The notes: generated from the letters alone by a model not told the origin. A stretch of DNA of 64,000 nt from Parahaliea aestuarii (GCF_008064635.1 NZ_VRYZ01000009.1:145785-209784), one strand, 5' to 3'; counted from the first letter of the stretch, positions 36,006-46,132 are shown. Numbers and translations are program-made.

Positions 36006-37352
36006 CTAGTCCTCCAGCTTGCTCTCCAGGTAGTGAATGCTCACACCGCCCGCCTTGAAGGCGCGGTCCACCACCAGGTCCCGGTGCAGGGGTGTGTTGG
36101 TCTTGATGCCCTCCACCACCAGTTCATCGAGGGCGCCGCGCATGCGGGCCAGGGCGGTGGCGCGGTCTTCGCCGAAGCTGATGACCTTGGCGATCAGGGA
36201 GTCGTAAAAAGGCGGCACGGTGTAGCCGTCGTAAAGGTGGGAATCCACCCGGATGCCGAGTCCGCCGGGGGCGTGGAAGGTGGTGACCTTGCCCGGTGAG
36301 GGAATGAAGGTGCTGGGGTCTTCGGCATTGATCCGGCACTCGAAAGCGTGGCCGCTGATCTTCACGTCCTCCTGCCTGACGGAGAGTGGCATGCCGGCGG
36401 CAATCCGCAGCTGCTCCTTGACGATGTCGATACCGGTGACCATCTCGGTAACAGGGTGTTCTACCTGGACCCGGGTGTTCATCTCGATGAAGTAGAAGCC
36501 GCCATCCTCGTACAGAAACTCGAAGGTGCCGGCACCGCGGTAGCCGATATCGATGCAGGCGTTGACGCAGGCCTCGGCCACCTGAGCACGCAGGTCTTCG
36601 TCGATGCCCGGGGCGGGCGCCTCTTCCAGCACCTTCTGGTGCCGTCGTTGCAGGGAGCAGTCGCGGTCGCCGAGGTGGACGGCATTGCCCTGGCCGTCGG
36701 CGATAACCTGGATTTCCACGTGGCGCGGCTTCTGCAGGAATTTCTCCAGGTACACGACATCGGAGCCGAAGGCGGCGCCGGCCTCGCTCTGGGTCAATTG
36801 CACCGAGCCCAGCAGTGCGGCTTCGTTGTGCACCACCCGCATGCCGCGACCGCCGCCGCCGGCAGCGGCCTTGACGATCACCGGGTAGCCGATGCGGCGC
36901 GCGACTTCCAGCGTGCGCTCATCGTCGTCGGTGAGGGGGCCGTCGGAGCCAGGTACCGTCGGCACACCTGCCTTCTTCATGGCCTCGATGGCGGAGACCT
37001 TGTCCCCCATCAGGCGGATGGTGTCCGCCCGCGGGCCGATGAAGATAAAACCGCTTTTCTCCACCTGCTCGGCAAAATCGGCATTCTCCGCCAGGAAGCC
37101 GTATCCGGGGTGGATGGCGGTGGCGCTGGTGACTTCGGCAGCACTGATGATGGCGGGGACGTTCAGGTAGCTCAGGGCGCTGGCGGCGGGGCCAATGCAG
37201 ACCGACTCGTCCGCCAGGCGTACGTGCATCAAATCCTTGTCGGCCTTGGAGTGCACCGCCACGGTCTTGATGTTCAGTTCCTTGCAGGCGCGCAGCACCC
37301 GCAGGGCAATTTCCCCGCGGTTGGCGATCAGCACCTTATCCAATATCGGCAT
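36006..37352 (-). CDS. accC: Acetyl-CoA carboxylase, biotin carboxylase subunit
   Basis: From the ATG at 37352 the product has 448 residues, as usual. It starts [23 protein letters not shown], with [48 protein letters not shown] (glycine-rich ATP loop), [19 protein letters not shown] and [19 protein letters not shown]. It carboxylates biotin on AccB with ATP and bicarbonate, the first step of fatty-acid synthesis. It follows accB by 50 bases. Confidence 0.97.
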   Translation of the reverse strand: MPILDKVLIANRGEIALRVLRACKELNIKTVAVHSKADKDLMHVRLADESVCIGPAASALSYLNVPAIISAAEVTSATAIHPGYGFLAENADFAEQVEKSGFIFIGPRADTIRLMGDKVSAIEAMKKAGVPTVPGSDGPLTDDDERTLEVARRIGYPVIVKAAAGGGGRGMRVVHNEAALLGSVQLTQSEAGAAFGSDVVYLEKFLQKPRHVEIQVIADGQGNAVHLGDRDCSLQRRHQKVLEEAPAPGIDEDLRAQVAEACVNACIDIGYRGAGTFEFLYEDGGFYFIEMNTRVQVEHPVTEMVTGIDIVKEQLRIAAGMPLSVRQEDVKISGHAFECRINAEDPSTFIPSPGKVTTFHAPGGLGIRVDSHLYDGYTVPPFYDSLIAKVISFGEDRATALARMRGALDELVVEGIKTNTPLHRDLVVDRAFKAGGVSIHYLESKLED

Positions 37353-37402
37353 CTTGCGATCCTCTGTAACTTGGCGATGGCGGGCGCGCGGCCCGCGCGG
37401 CA

Positions 37403-37873
37403 TCAGACGATGGTGAACAGGGGCTGTTCAAATTCCACCGGCTCGCCGTTTTCCACCAGGATTTCGCCGATGGTGCCGGACTTGTCGGCCTCGATCTGGT
37501 TCATCATTTTCATCGCCTCGACGATGCACAGTACGTCGCCTGCCTTGACCGTCTGGCCCACTTCGGCGAAGGGGGCGGCGGTGGGGGTGGGCGAGCGGTA
37601 GAAGGTGCCGACCATGGGCGAGGTGACAATGTGGCCGCTGGGGACCGGCGCGGCATCCGCTGCGGGCTCGGCGGCGGCCGCCGGCGCGGGGCTGGGCGGC
37701 GGCGCGGCGGCGGGCATCGGTGCCGGGTGCATGGCGTAGCCGGGGGGCGCGATCATCTGCTGGCCGCTGTTGCGGCTGATGCGCACGGACTCCTCGCCCT
37801 CCTTGATCTCGATTTCATCGATGTTGGACTCTTCCAGCAACTCGATCAGTTTTTTGACTTTGCGAATGTCCAT
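37403..37873 (-). CDS. accB: Acetyl-CoA carboxylase biotin carboxyl carrier protein
   Basis: The 156-residue carrier begins [22 protein letters not shown], has a Pro/Ala-rich linker at about 50-80, and a C-terminal biotinyl domain with [11 protein letters not shown] and [15 protein letters not shown], where the Lys in EAMKM is the biotin attachment site. It is part of the aroQ-accB-accC operon. Confidence 0.97.
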   Translation of the reverse strand: MDIRKVKKLIELLEESNIDEIEIKEGEESVRISRNSGQQMIAPPGYAMHPAPMPAAAPPPSPAPAAAAEPAADAAPVPSGHIVTSPMVGTFYRSPTPTAAPFAEVGQTVKAGDVLCIVEAMKMMNQIEADKSGTIGEILVENGEPVEFEQPLFTIV

Positions 37874-37921
37874 AGTGGGTTCTCTTCGGTTTCGGTGGTC
37901 AATCGGGACGCTAAATAGCTG

Positions 37922-38362
37922 TCAGCCTTCCAGTTCGCGCATGGCGGCTTGCAGGGCGTATTCGTAGCCTCCGGCCCCCAGTCCGCAAATCACACCGCGG
38001 GCGAGGTCGGAGAAGTAAGAGTGGTGGCGGAAAGATTCGCGGGCGTGCACGTTGGACAGGTGCACCTCAATAAAGGGAATGTCCACGGCGGCCAGGGCAT
38101 CCCGCAGGGCCACGCTGGTGTGGGTGAAGGCGGCGGGATTGATGAGGATGAAATTGACGCCTTCCTGGCGCGCTTCCTGCACGCGTTCGATCAGCTCGTA
38201 TTCGGCGTTGCTCTGCATGGACAGCAGGTGGTGGCCGCGCTCGCGGGCAATCTCTTCGAGACGGGTATTGATCTGGCCGAGGGTGGTGCTGCCGTAGACG
38301 GCGGGCTCCCGGGTGCCCAGCAAATTCAGGTTGGGGCCGTGTAACACAAGAATGCTGGCCAT
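37922..38362 (-). CDS. aroQ: Type II 3-dehydroquinate dehydratase
   Basis: The 146-residue enzyme forms 3-dehydroshikimate in the shikimate pathway. It begins [27 protein letters not shown] (catalytic Tyr loop), and has [31 protein letters not shown] with catalytic His, and [20 protein letters not shown]. It is the first gene of the accB-accC operon. Confidence 0.97.
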   Translation of the reverse strand: MASILVLHGPNLNLLGTREPAVYGSTTLGQINTRLEEIARERGHHLLSMQSNAEYELIERVQEARQEGVNFILINPAAFTHTSVALRDALAAVDIPFIEVHLSNVHARESFRHHSYFSDLARGVICGLGAGGYEYALQAAMRELEG

Positions 38363-38431
38363 GTGGAGCGCTCTCCCCTGCGTGGCGCGCGATCGAAATA
38401 AGGATTAGAAGCGGCGCGCGATTTGTGTGGG

Positions 38432-38460
38432 ATTCTGGCGCAAAGTCGGGAGATTGTCCA
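38432..38460 (-). promoter_or_regulatory. Candidate promoter of aroQ-accB-accC
   Basis: On the minus strand TGGACA (38460-38455) and CAGAAT (38437-38432) are separated by 17 bases. They sit in the 258-base gap between dsbD and aroQ, the only sizeable noncoding stretch upstream of the operon. I see no other clear signal in this gap. Confidence 0.4.
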
Positions 38461-38620
38461 CCTTGTTGAGGGTTTTGCGGATTTTGGCGGCATTTAGGCA
38501 GGTTTTCCCGGCGGTATGCGAGAAGTTGCCCTGTTTTTGGATGTTCGCGACTTCTCCGTGCTCACTCGCGGCAGGATGGCGGTGGATCGAACATCCTGCA
38601 GTCAACATCCATAAATATGC

Positions 38621-40378
38621 CTATAACGTGCCGGCAACAGCGGCTTTCTTTTCAGAAATTGCTTCGAGAGCCTGCAGGACCGTGTTGCGGGTCAGCAATT
38701 GCGGCAGGATCACGGGCTCGGCTGCAGGGTCTGCCGGGTAAAGAATGTAGAAAGGAATGCCGTTGCGACCGTGCTGGCGCAGGAACTCGGCGATTTCCGG
38801 GTCGTAGTTGGTCCAGTCCGCCACCAGGTAGGCCACATCGCCGGCATCGAAGGCGCTGCGAATCTCTTCGGTGTTGAGCACCGCCTGCTCATTGGCGATG
38901 CAGGTAATGCACCAGTCGGCGGTGACGTCCACGAACACGCTGCGCCCGGCGGCGCGCAGGTCGGCCAGGGCGCGCGGTGACCAGGCTTCTTCGCTGCTAC
39001 TGGCATGGCTGGTATTCACTGGCCGCTCACCGCCGCCGGCCGGCAGCGTCGCCAGCGCCACGGCCACGGCGACGCTGGCCACCGCTGCGACCTGCCGCCA
39101 CAGCACCGCCTGCCACAACCACAGGGCCAGGGCCAGGAACAGCCCGCCCAGCAGGGCCGCGGCCATGGTGTTGACGCCGGCCTGCCGTCCGGCCACCCAC
39201 AGCAGCCAGATGGCACTGGCGTACAGGGGGAAGGCGAGGAACTGCTTGAGGGTTTCCATCCACGGCCCCGGGCGCGGCATCAGGCGCCGGGCCAGGCCGC
39301 TGTAGCTCAGCAGCAGCAGTGGTGCCGCCATGCCGGCGCCGAGGGCGGCAAAGATTGACAGGCTTGCCGCCGCCGGCTGGGTGACGGCGAAGCCGAGGGC
39401 GGTTCCCATCAGCGGAGCGGTGCAGGGGCTGGCCACCACCACCGCCAGTACACCGGTAAAGAAACTGCCGCTGTCGCCCCTGCGCCCGGCCAGACTGGCG
39501 CCGCTGTTCATCAGCCCGGCGCCCAGTTCCACCACCCCGGACAGGGCCAGGCCCATGGCCAGGAACAGGTAGGCCAATGCGATGACGAACCCGGGACTCT
39601 GCAACTGAAAGCCCCAGCCAACGGCGCGGCCACCCTGCTGCAGGGTGATCAGGGTCGCCGCCACGATCATGAAACTGGTGACCACCCCGGCGGCGTAGAG
39701 CCAGCTCTGGCGGTGGCGCTGGTAGGGGCTGGCATCGGCAAAGCTCAGTACTTTCAGGGACAGCACCGGGAATACGCAGGGCATCAGGTTCAGCAGGCTG
39801 CCCCCCAGGAAAGCCAGCAGGGCCATGGCGGCGAGGGTGCCGAAGCTCGCAGGTGCGGCGGTGTTGCTGCTGGCAGTGGTGCCAGTGCGAGGCGCCGGCG
39901 CCAGCTCAGTGACTGCGCCGGTGTCGAAATTCACGCTGAAACGCTGGTCGCGAGGGGGGTAGCAGAGTCCGGCGTCGGCACAGCCCTGGCTACTGAGAGT
40001 GAGTGTGGCCGCGCCGCTGTGGCGCTCTGTGCGCAACTGGATGTCGGCCTGGTTGTAATACACCCGGGTGTCGCCGAAGAATTCGTCGCTGCGCTCGATG
40101 GCCGGGGGGAATTCGGGGGTGACAGACACCGCCCCCTGGCTGTCTGTCAGCCCAAAGCGGAACTGGTGCTGGTACAGGTAGTAGCTGTCGGCAATCTGCC
40201 AGTACAGCCGCAGGCCCTGGTCATTCGGCTCGATGACAACCTGGTAGGCGTCCTCGACCGGCAGGAAGCTGGGCTGGTTAGCGCCGCCAAAGGGATTGCC
40301 GGGCTGGCTACTGGCTCCCAGCTGTGCATGGCAGATGCTGCTGACAAGCAGCAAGAGGCTGGTGAGTACCAGGCGCAT
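38621..40378 (-). CDS. dsbD: Thiol:disulfide interchange protein DsbD
   Basis: The ATG at 40378 follows AGGAG and starts the signal peptide MRLVLTSLLLLVSSICHA. The 585-residue protein has an N-terminal periplasmic domain (about 20-165; LSSQGCADAGLCYPP contains its redox Cys pair), a central domain with about eight membrane helices (NLMPCVFPVLSLK, SPCTAPLMG) and a C-terminal thioredoxin domain with ADWCITCIANE. It carries electrons from cytoplasmic thioredoxin to periplasmic DsbC/CcmG-type partners. It diverges from the copper chaperone gene. Confidence 0.95.
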   Translation of the reverse strand: MRLVLTSLLLLVSSICHAQLGASSQPGNPFGGANQPSFLPVEDAYQVVIEPNDQGLRLYWQIADSYYLYQHQFRFGLTDSQGAVSVTPEFPPAIERSDEFFGDTRVYYNQADIQLRTERHSGAATLTLSSQGCADAGLCYPPRDQRFSVNFDTGAVTELAPAPRTGTTASSNTAAPASFGTLAAMALLAFLGGSLLNLMPCVFPVLSLKVLSFADASPYQRHRQSWLYAAGVVTSFMIVAATLITLQQGGRAVGWGFQLQSPGFVIALAYLFLAMGLALSGVVELGAGLMNSGASLAGRRGDSGSFFTGVLAVVVASPCTAPLMGTALGFAVTQPAAASLSIFAALGAGMAAPLLLLSYSGLARRLMPRPGPWMETLKQFLAFPLYASAIWLLWVAGRQAGVNTMAAALLGGLFLALALWLWQAVLWRQVAAVASVAVAVALATLPAGGGERPVNTSHASSSEEAWSPRALADLRAAGRSVFVDVTADWCITCIANEQAVLNTEEIRSAFDAGDVAYLVADWTNYDPEIAEFLRQHGRNGIPFYILYPADPAAEPVILPQLLTRNTVLQALEAISEKKAAVAGTL

Positions 40379-40582
40379 TGGGTCTCCTGAAATATGTTCG
40401 GATAGCCGGTCGGCGGCCAAGTTTATCAGTGCAGTGAGGGCCGCCCAACGCCGATTTGCATCCGGGCAGTGTTATAGTCCTCAGACGCTCGCGGCCGCGA
40501 TTGGTTTCATTTTGGTGCGCGAGACATTTGCATTAATTTGCCCGGCTGCTTTGTCGACGCCGTCGGGACAGGAGGGACTCTG

Positions 40583-41035
40583 TTGCGCATTCTGCCCGCG
40601 ATCATGGCTGCAGCCCTGACGACCCAGTATATACCGCAGGCGGCGGCTCAGTTGGAGCTCAGCGAGGCCTGGGTGAGAGCCCTGCCGCCGGTGCAGCGCA
40701 ACACCGCGGCCTACCTGCATCTGAGTAATACCGGTGAAAGTCCGGTCACGGTGACTGGCGGCAACAGTCCACTGGCTGCCAGGGTGGAATTGCACGAGAG
40801 CACGGCGGCCGACGGGATGATGCGCATGCGCCAGCTTGAGGTGCTGACTCTGGCGCCGGGTGAAAGCCTGCAACTTGCGCCCGGTGGCGTACACTTGATG
40901 TTGCTGGATCTCGAACGGATGCCGGCGGCGGGCGAACGTGTCACCCTGTGCCTTGAGCTGGCCGGTGGCGAGGAGGCCTGTACCGAGGCTGCTGTCATGC
41001 GCCAGGCTGGCGGCGATCACTCACACCATCATTAA
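40583..41035 (+). CDS. Periplasmic copper chaperone, PCu(A)C family
   Basis: The TTG at 40583 has AGGAGG seven bases upstream and begins the signal peptide MRILPAIMAAALTTQYIPQAAA. The 150-residue product has LSEAWVRALPPVQRNTAAYL, the copper motif around HESTAADGMMRM and GGVHLMLLDL (HxnM...HxM), and a C-terminal HSHHH tail. The family delivers Cu(I) to cytochrome oxidase CuA or binds copper in the periplasm. It is divergent from dsbD, which fits a redox/metal theme. Confidence 0.87.
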   Translation: MRILPAIMAAALTTQYIPQAAAQLELSEAWVRALPPVQRNTAAYLHLSNTGESPVTVTGGNSPLAARVELHESTAADGMMRMRQLEVLTLAPGESLQLAPGGVHLMLLDLERMPAAGERVTLCLELAGGEEACTEAAVMRQAGGDHSHHH

Positions 41036-41097
41036 TTCGACGTACAGATTGTTTTCAATCACACCTTGAAGGTCACAGGCAGGGAGCACCGGGACTG

Positions 41098-42156
41098 ATG
41101 AGCGAACCCAACCCGACACAGAAAACTACTCTTGGCGAGCGTCTGCAGGACTGGCGTGACAGCTTTCGCGACGGCAAATGGTGGCGCTGGCCGCTACGCA
41201 TTGTGCTGCTGTATCTGGTGCTGGCCGCGCTGGTGGGACTCTACTGGAGCATGGCTCCCGGACCCTTCGACGTGAAAGCCAGGGCGCAGCAACTGGCGGT
41301 CGAGCAGGGCGGGAAAATAGTGACCGGTTCGGCCACCACCTCGGCCCTGATCGGGGTGATGGAAACCCTGCTGCAAAAGCCCGGTGGTTACCTGCGCAAT
41401 GACCGCTTTCCGCCGGGGTTGTGGCTCGACAACATCCCCAACTGGGAATACGGCGCCCTGATACAGGTGCGCGACCTGGCCCGGGCGATGCGCGAAGTGC
41501 ACAGTCGCTCCCAGTCACAGTCCACCGAGGACAAGGACCTGGCAGAGGCCGAACCGCGCTTCAACTTCAACGCCAACAGCTGGATGCTGCCGGCGTCGGA
41601 AAGCGAGTACAAAGCGGGAGTGAAGTTTGTCCGCAACTACCTCACCCGCTTGTCTGACGACGACGCCTCGGATGCCCAGTTCTACGCCCGTGCCGACAAC
41701 CTGCGCTACTGGCTGAATACCGTGGACACACGCCTCGGCAGTCTGTCACAGCGCCTCAGTGCCAGTGTCGGCCAGCGCCGCCTGAACACCGACCTCGCCG
41801 GCGACGAAAGCGCGCGCCAGTCCACCAGCAGCCCCGATGAAAAAGAGGTACGCACCCCGTGGACGGAAATTGACGATGTGTTCTTCGAGGCGCGCGGCAC
41901 TGCCTGGGCGTTGATTCACTTCCTCAAGGCGGCAGAGATCGACTTTGCCGATGTGCTGGAGAAAAAGAACGCGCGAGTGAGCCTGCAGCAGATTATCCGC
42001 GAACTGGAGGCCACCCAGGATACGGTGTGGAGTCCGGTGGTGCTCAACGGCACCGGCTTCGGCGTGCTGGCCAACCACTCCCTGGTGATGGCCAACTACC
42101 TGAGTCGCGCCAACGCCGCCATTATTGATCTGCGGGACCTGCTGGCGCAGGGGTGA
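41098..42156 (+). CDS. DUF2333 family inner-membrane protein
   Basis: This 352-residue protein has a cytosolic N-terminus followed by one membrane helix (WPLRIVLLYLVLAALVGLYW, residues about 31-50) and a large periplasmic domain containing FPPGLWLDNIPNWEYGALIQVRDLARAMR, the typical DUF2333 block. The role of the family is unknown. It lies 62 bases after the copper chaperone gene and is convergent with the pentapeptide-repeat gene. Confidence 0.85.
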   Translation: MSEPNPTQKTTLGERLQDWRDSFRDGKWWRWPLRIVLLYLVLAALVGLYWSMAPGPFDVKARAQQLAVEQGGKIVTGSATTSALIGVMETLLQKPGGYLRNDRFPPGLWLDNIPNWEYGALIQVRDLARAMREVHSRSQSQSTEDKDLAEAEPRFNFNANSWMLPASESEYKAGVKFVRNYLTRLSDDDASDAQFYARADNLRYWLNTVDTRLGSLSQRLSASVGQRRLNTDLAGDESARQSTSSPDEKEVRTPWTEIDDVFFEARGTAWALIHFLKAAEIDFADVLEKKNARVSLQQIIRELEATQDTVWSPVVLNGTGFGVLANHSLVMANYLSRANAAIIDLRDLLAQG

Positions 42157-42165
42157 AGTGAGCGA

Positions 42166-42189
42166 ACGGCGGGCGCACAGGCCCGCCGT
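42166..42189. terminator. Bidirectional hairpin between DUF2333 gene and pentapeptide-repeat gene
   Basis: A perfect nine-base stem, ACGGCGGGC at 42166-42174 and GCCCGCCGT at 42181-42189, with a six-base loop. It sits between two convergent genes; no T-tract is visible. Confidence 0.5.
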
Positions 42190-42201
42190 AACAGTCAGCG
42201 C

Positions 42202-42546
42202 CTAGCGGCGGTCGTAGCGCAGGCGGGTGCCGGTGTCGAGGGACAGGCGAATTTCCGTGGCGCTGATTTCCTCCGGGAAATAGGTGCCCGATAGTTTGGC
42301 ATCCAGCAGGCTGGCGCCCTCGATATTGGTTTCGCGGAAGTCGATGCCGGAGAGGTCGGCGTTGCGGAAATAGGAATTGCTGAAGTCCAGCCCCCTGGCA
42401 TTCATGTTGCGCAGGTCGCGGCCGCGGTAGTCGCCGCTTTTCAGCTCGCTGGTGTCCAGCTTGTCCCGCTGCTCGTTGAAGCCCTTGATGTCCTCGTTGC
42501 GCAGCAATTGGTATAAAGGGTCTTGCTTGATTACAGGCTTGCTCAT
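42202..42546 (-). CDS. Small pentapeptide-repeat protein
   Basis: From the ATG at 42546 the product has 114 residues. After an N-terminal helix (MSKPVIKQDPLYQLLRNED), residues about 40-95 show A(D/N)LXX-like pentads, for example YRGRDLRNMNARGLDFSNSYFRNADLSGIDF, which fold as a short right-handed quadrilateral helix. With only about 8-10 pentads it is too short to be a Qnr-type gyrase mimic; function unknown. The longer frame to 42645 has no support. Confidence 0.8.
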   Translation of the reverse strand: MSKPVIKQDPLYQLLRNEDIKGFNEQRDKLDTSELKSGDYRGRDLRNMNARGLDFSNSYFRNADLSGIDFRETNIEGASLLDAKLSGTYFPEEISATEIRLSLDTGTRLRYDRR

Positions 42547-42722
42547 CGATTGATCATCCGTTGTTTGGCGCACTTGGCCGTCCCTGGGCTTGCTCCGGAG
42601 TGCCGCTGGTTGTGTTCGGCAGCGATACAGGTGACGGCAGAGCATAGCACAGGCCGCTACCGCCGGTGGTTCAAGTACGCGGTGTTTGACGCGCCGTTAG
42701 TCGACAGTGCTCAGAGGTTTAT

Positions 42723-45068
42723 TTGTCCGCAATTTCCCGTGAAGGTTTCATGCTCACCCGTGATTGGCGCGACGGGCCCGAAGGGCTGGAGCTGGAATTC
42801 TGGCTGGCCACCGACGCCGGCCCGCAGCAGGTGCGGGTCACTGGCGAGCGCAGTGTGTTCTTCCTGGAAGCGGGCGAGGCCGAGGGTGCGCGGGAGCTGA
42901 TTGCAGCCAGCGGTGCCGAGTGCCGGCCGCTGACGCTGCGCAGCTTCCGCATGGCGCCGGTGGTGGGGGTGTACAGTGCATCCCACCGCGCGGCGCGAGC
43001 GCTGGCGGAGCGGCTGCGGGAACAGGGCTGCGACCCGCTGGAAGCGGACATCAATCCCGCCGATCGCTACCTGATGGAGCGTTTTATTCGCGGCGGCGCG
43101 CGCATGGATGGCGAGTCGCGCGATGGCGTTTTGTACAACCCGGTATTGAGACCGGCGGATTGCAAGCCGGCGTTGGCCGTAATGTCCTTCGATATCGAAA
43201 CCGCCATGCAGGGTGTCGAGCTCTATTCCATCGGTGTGCACGCGCTGCGCAACGGCGAGGAGATGCGCCGGGTGTTCATGCTCGGTGAGGGAGCCACCCA
43301 GGACTACGTGGTGAGCGTCGGCAGTGAGCGCAGCCTGCTGCTGGCTTTCCTCGATTTCGTCGCCGCCTACGACCCGGATGTACTGATCGGCTGGAATGTC
43401 ATCAATTTTGACGCATGGTATTTGCAGCGGGTGGCGGACAAGCACGGCCTGCGCCTGAGCCTGGGCCGCGAGGGGCGCCCTGTGCACTGGCGCGAACTGG
43501 ACGAGGATGGCGAGCGCCGCAGCGCGCGCCTGCCGGGGCGCGTACTGCTGGATGGTATCGACCTGCTGCGGGCGGCTTTCTACCGCTTTGAGAGCTTCTC
43601 CCTCAACCATGTGGCGGGGGAAATCCTCGGTGAGGCGAAGCTGCTGCAGGGGGGCGACCGGGGCGAGGAGATCGGGCGACTGTTCCGCGAGGACAAAAAC
43701 GCCCTGGCAGCCTACAACCTGAAGGATTGCGAACTGGTGTCGGATATCTTCGCCGCCACCCGCCTGCTGGACTTCGCCCTGGCGCGCAGCGCCATGACCG
43801 GACTGAATATCGATCGCCTCGGCGGTTCGGTGGCCTCGTTCGACAATCTCTATCTGCCCAGGCTGCACCGGGCGGGTTACGTGGCTCCCAATGCGAGTCG
43901 GGATTTGCTGGCCAGTCCCGGTGGCTATGTGCTGGACTCGGAACCCGGCATTTACGATCACGTGCTGGTGCTGGATTTCAAAAGTCTGTATCCCAGTATC
44001 ATCCGCACCTTCTGCATTGATCCGCTGGGTCTGGCGCGGGGTGTGAGCGGGGAGCTTGAGGCCGATGCAACCGTGCCTGGCTTTCTCGAGGCCCGCTTTG
44101 CCCGCGAGGGCACCATTCTCCCGCAGCTGATCGGCGAGCTGTGGCAATTGCGCGACCAGGCCAAGGCCGCGGCCGATGGCCCCCTTTCCCAGGCCATCAA
44201 GATCATCATGAACTCCTTTTACGGTGTGCTCGGCTCGACCGGTTGCCGGTTTTTTGATGCCCGCCTCGCCAGTTCCATCACCCGCCGCGGTCACGAGATT
44301 CTGAAACGCAGCCGCGATCACATCGAAGCTCTTGGCCACCGGGTGATTTACGGCGATACCGACTCGGTGTTCGTGTGGGTGCGCAGTGCCACCAGCAGCG
44401 CCGAAGCACAGGCCGCCGGACGAGTGCTGGAGGAGGAGATGAACCGCTGGTGGCGGCAGTGCATTGCCGATGAGTTTCGCCTGGACTGCGCGTTGGAACT
44501 GGAATTCGAGACCCACTACCGGCGCTTCCTCATGCCCACGGTGCGCGGTTCTGACAAGGGCAGCAAAAAACGCTACGCCGGCGTGGTGGAGGGCCCCGCC
44601 GGGGAGCGACTGGTGTTCAAGGGCCTGGAAAATGTGCGGACCGACTGGACCCGGCTGGCGCGGGATTTCCAGCAGGAGCTGTACCGGCGGGTATTCGCCG
44701 GCGAGCCCTTCGCCGACTACATCAAGCAACTGGTACTGGAGTTGCGCGAGGGCAGGCGGGACGGCGAACTGGTCTACCGCAAGCGCCTGCGGCGGCCGCT
44801 GGCGGACTATGCGCGCAACGTGCCACCCCATGTGCAGGCAGCGCGCCAGTATCAAGAACGCGGCCTGAACAAGCCCTCACGGGGGAGCTGGGTGGAGTAT
44901 GTGATCACCCTCGGCGGGGCGGAGCCGGCGGCCGCGCCGCGGGCGGCGCTGGACTACCAGCACTATATTGACCGCCAGCTACAGCCGGTCGCCGACGGTA
45001 TTCTGCTGCTTGTCGGCAGTTCCTTCGCCGAAATTGTCGACCAGCAGATCGACCTGTTCACGCTGTGA
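42723..45068 (+). CDS. polB: DNA polymerase II (family B)
   Basis: The TTG at 42723 is preferred over ATG 42750 because the translation MSAISREGFMLTRDWRDG aligns with the E. coli Pol II N-terminus, which also has a few residues before its LTRHWRD. The 781-residue protein has the 3'-5' exonuclease motifs (SFDIETAM, NVINFDAWYL) and polymerase motifs LDFKSLYPSII (motif A), KIIMNSFYGVLG (B), YGDTDSVFVW (C) and KKRYAG. It is a translesion/repair polymerase, SOS-induced in E. coli; I see no LexA-like box upstream here. Confidence 0.95.
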   Translation: MSAISREGFMLTRDWRDGPEGLELEFWLATDAGPQQVRVTGERSVFFLEAGEAEGARELIAASGAECRPLTLRSFRMAPVVGVYSASHRAARALAERLREQGCDPLEADINPADRYLMERFIRGGARMDGESRDGVLYNPVLRPADCKPALAVMSFDIETAMQGVELYSIGVHALRNGEEMRRVFMLGEGATQDYVVSVGSERSLLLAFLDFVAAYDPDVLIGWNVINFDAWYLQRVADKHGLRLSLGREGRPVHWRELDEDGERRSARLPGRVLLDGIDLLRAAFYRFESFSLNHVAGEILGEAKLLQGGDRGEEIGRLFREDKNALAAYNLKDCELVSDIFAATRLLDFALARSAMTGLNIDRLGGSVASFDNLYLPRLHRAGYVAPNASRDLLASPGGYVLDSEPGIYDHVLVLDFKSLYPSIIRTFCIDPLGLARGVSGELEADATVPGFLEARFAREGTILPQLIGELWQLRDQAKAAADGPLSQAIKIIMNSFYGVLGSTGCRFFDARLASSITRRGHEILKRSRDHIEALGHRVIYGDTDSVFVWVRSATSSAEAQAAGRVLEEEMNRWWRQCIADEFRLDCALELEFETHYRRFLMPTVRGSDKGSKKRYAGVVEGPAGERLVFKGLENVRTDWTRLARDFQQELYRRVFAGEPFADYIKQLVLELREGRRDGELVYRKRLRRPLADYARNVPPHVQAARQYQERGLNKPSRGSWVEYVITLGGAEPAAAPRAALDYQHYIDRQLQPVADGILLLVGSSFAEIVDQQIDLFTL

Positions 45069-45070
45069 CC

Positions 45071-45090
45071 CGGCGCCGGTTCAGGCGCCG
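45071..45090. terminator. Hairpin between convergent polB and PfkB-kinase genes
   Basis: CGGCGCC at 45071-45077 pairs with GGCGCCG at 45084-45090 around GGTTCA. It overlaps the stop codon of the kinase gene. No T-tract, so terminator activity is uncertain. Confidence 0.45.
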
Positions 45091-46082
45091 AAGAAGGTCT
45101 CGCGCAGGGCCGGGTAGTCTGCCGCCGGCAGGCGCGGGCCGTAATGGGTGACGACCCGGCCCGCAGCCAGGCTGGCAAATTCTGCCGCGCGGGCGTAGCT
45201 TTCGCCGCGACCCAGGGCATACAGGAAGGCCCCCGCAAACATGTCGCCGGCGCCGTTGGTGTCTACCGCTTTCACCTTCAGGGAGGCCACTTCGCTGCGG
45301 GTTTGGCCGTCGAAGGTAATGGCGCCGTTGGGGCCGCGGGTGATCACGAAGCTGCGGGCCACCTGCTGCAGGGCGGTGAAGGCCACTTCCAGGTCGTCCG
45401 ACTGCGCCCAGCCCCGGGCTTCCTCCTCATTGCAGAAGATCAGGTCCAGTTTGTCGCCGATCATTTCCTGTATGCCGTCGCGGAAGAACTCCACCATGCC
45501 GGGGTCGGAGAAACTGAGGGCGGTTTTCACGCCGGCGGCCTCGGCCAGTTCCCGGGCGCGCACGGCGGCGGCGCGGCCGGTGGGGGAGGTTACGAGATAG
45601 CCTTCGACATAGAGGTACTCTGAGTCCGCGATGGCGGCCGGATCGAGCTGCTCCACCGACAGGGTTTCGGAGATGCCGAGGAAGGTGTTCATGCTGCGCT
45701 CGGCGTCGGGGGAAATCAGCACCAGGCACTTGCCGGTGGTGCCGGACTCGCGGCCGTTCTTCAGGCAGTGGTCGACGCCGGCGGCTTCGAGGTCGGCGAC
45801 GTAGATATCGCCGTAGGCATCGTCGGAAACCTTGCAGGACATGAAGGTCGGGCCGCCAAACTGGGCGGTGGCAATCATGGAATTGCCGGCGCTGCCGCCA
45901 CTGGCGTGGCCGGCGTGGACCAGGTGATCCTGGAGGTGGTCCAGCAGCTCTGCCTGGCGGGCCTCGTCCACCAGGGTCATCAGCGCCTTTTCCACACCCA
46001 TGCGTTCGAGATCGCTGTCGTCGACCTGGATTTCGGTGTCCACCAGCGCGGCGCCAATGCCGTAGGCCCAGTATTTCTTCAT
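45081..46082 (-). CDS. PfkB-family carbohydrate/nucleoside kinase (adenosine-kinase-like)
   Basis: The 333-residue ribokinase-fold protein begins MKKYWAYGIGAALVDTEIQV, with GGSAGNSMIATAQFGG (substrate and GG motif), NGRESGTTGKCLVLISPDAERSM, LIFCNEEEARGWA and VDTNGAGDMFAGAFLYAL containing the catalytic DTxGAGD Asp. The family phosphorylates sugars or nucleosides; adenosine or inosine/guanosine is my best guess from the N-terminus and overall resemblance. It is divergent from mrcB with a short intergenic region. Confidence 0.83.
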   Translation of the reverse strand: MKKYWAYGIGAALVDTEIQVDDSDLERMGVEKALMTLVDEARQAELLDHLQDHLVHAGHASGGSAGNSMIATAQFGGPTFMSCKVSDDAYGDIYVADLEAAGVDHCLKNGRESGTTGKCLVLISPDAERSMNTFLGISETLSVEQLDPAAIADSEYLYVEGYLVTSPTGRAAAVRARELAEAAGVKTALSFSDPGMVEFFRDGIQEMIGDKLDLIFCNEEEARGWAQSDDLEVAFTALQQVARSFVITRGPNGAITFDGQTRSEVASLKVKAVDTNGAGDMFAGAFLYALGRGESYARAAEFASLAAGRVVTHYGPRLPAADYPALRETFFGA

Positions 46083-46132
46083 GCTAACTGCCTTTTTCCC
46101 CAGAAAAGAAGCCCGCTATTATCCCCATCCTC

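Noticed and set aside
38405..38608. 67-codon frame between aroQ and dsbD
   Set aside because: No ribosome site, no homology, and it overlaps the candidate aroQ promoter.
42640..42722. LexA/SOS box upstream of polB
   Set aside because: I searched by eye for CTGT-N8-ACAG and found no acceptable match.
42711..44855. 714-codon antisense open frame opposite polB
   Set aside because: The plus strand encodes all family B polymerase motifs; the reverse frame is a high-GC shadow with no recognisable domain.
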